Assembly: GCA_016858145.1 (NCBI GenBank)
Contig: JAEHOE010000029.1
Coordinates: forward strand, 62,001-126,000
Reading direction: 5' to 3'
Origin: Edaphochlamys debaryana
Taxonomy: Eukaryota > Chlorophyta > Chlorophyceae > Chlamydomonadales
DNA length: 64,000 bases
Below, piece after piece: positions 63,501 through 64,000 of this stretch (positions are counted from its first letter, which is position 1; the number at the start of each line of letters is the position of its first letter). The notes beneath the pieces are model-generated. The model saw only the letters and a program-made list of their open reading frames with translations. It was not told where the DNA came from and ran no database searches. The position numbers and the translations under genes were made by a program.

Positions 63501-64000
63501 CAGGTGCGAGGCCAGGAGGAAGGGGAGCCCGGGGTCGACCGGGGGGCTCCAGGCCTTGAAGCCGAGGAGGGGCTCCAGGGATGAGATTGCGAAGGCCAGG
63601 CGCTCGGCCCCAGACGCCGTCACCTCTTCCGTGCCCTCACAGCACGCCAGCGCCAGGACCAGCCGGGCCCAGTGCTCGAACAGCAGGCTGCTCGTGAAGA
63701 TGGAAACTACCGCAGAGTCGAAAACGGCGGTCGAGGCAGCGGCCTCGAGGCCCGGATCCTTAGCTGGCGCCTGGTTGTGGCAGGCCTTGACCCGCTGCAC
63801 CCAAATGACCACCAACCAGACCTCCAGTAGCAGGTCCTTGACCGTCTGTAGGGAGGGCGTTGAGGGAATGGTAGGTTGTTCAGCCAGAGCTGAGGGCTGA
63901 GCAAAAGGGTTGAACTGAGCCTGAAGGCGCTGGGAGCGGTCCGTGTGAAGCCCTCCCAAGCCCACTGACCTGCAAGCTGCGCCGTGGCGGGTTGGGCTTC
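60564..64000 (-). CDS. Large alga-type protein with degenerate MYND-like C-terminus, partial
   Basis: Function unknown. Three exons are in the window, read high to low: 64000-63970 (cut by the window edge), 63845-62510 and 62335-60564. Phases agree across both introns and the last exon gives 591 codons to the stop, so this copy looks intact. It is rich in Ala, Gly, Pro and Leu with possible helical stretches (FEHWARLVLALACCEGTEE; LSVWSEVLAFSD). Near the C-terminus is a low-complexity run of GPSGSSAAA units, then RRYAAAPSLLLDFDQVF and a Cys-rich end (PGCANVWCDFLAGPSEAGLP ... FCSRACCSRAC). The CxxxC-x-x-LAGxSE pattern is familiar from many chlamydomonad MYND-type fingers, but the usual His and Trp are missing, so zinc binding is doubtful. 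A 15-bp tandem duplication has doubled CSRAC. The N-terminal part lies beyond 64000. Confidence 0.7.
60838..61150 (-). repeat. 27-nt coding minisatellite (GPSGSSAAA units)
   Basis: Around ten tandem 27-nt units, many identical at the DNA level, encode nine-residue GPSGSSAAA repeats in frame. Unit length is a multiple of three, so copy number can change without breaking the frame. DNA-level identity shows recent expansion. Confidence 0.88.

Overview
The window looks like nuclear DNA of a volvocine or other chlamydomonadalean green alga. It is very GC-rich, its exons strongly prefer G or C at third codon positions, its genes carry many short GT-AG introns, and candidate TGTAA polyadenylation signals follow several genes. 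It also carries a complete outer-arm dynein beta heavy chain of the Chlamydomonas type and receptor-like kinases of a kind familiar from volvocine algae. No database could be searched. Exon structures were built by hand from reading frame, splice consensus and remembered family sequences, and intron phases were checked by arithmetic.

Layout. 1-3296: no supported gene. 3297-5838 (-): secreted or Golgi GT92/DUF23-like glycosyltransferase, 9 exons. 5839-8802: no supported gene, one GC-rich tandem repeat. 8803-14171 (+): ornithine aminotransferase, 15 exons, 445 aa. 14172-16478: 3' flanks with small repeats. 16479-22571 (-) and 23363-29290 (+): a head-to-head pair of paralogous receptor-like TKL kinases (863 and 823 aa) separated by a 791-bp shared upstream region. 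30741-53204 (+): outer-arm dynein beta heavy chain (ODA4/DHC14 type), 56 exons, 4583 aa, apparently intact. 54148-54737: a non-autonomous hAT-like element with 19-bp terminal inverted repeats and an 8-bp target duplication. 54946-58742 (+) and 60564-64000 (-): a tail-to-tail pair of paralogues of an alga-type protein with Ala/Gly/Ser/Pro repeats and a degenerate MYND-like C-terminus. The first has several frameshifts relative to the second; the second runs off the window end.

The genes do not form one pathway. Ornithine aminotransferase is mitochondrial amino-acid metabolism, the kinases are probable surface receptors, the dynein drives ciliary beating, and the glycosyltransferase is in the secretory route. 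The strongest unusual signals are evolutionary. Two introns occur in only one kinase copy, at positions where exon lengths otherwise match exactly. A 316-bp tract spanning the kinase transmembrane exon and its upstream intron is almost identical between the copies although their flanks have diverged, suggesting gene conversion. Seven GC-AG introns occur among about 103 modelled. Two 22-25 bp insertions share one core and are flanked by perfect 12-13 bp direct repeats.
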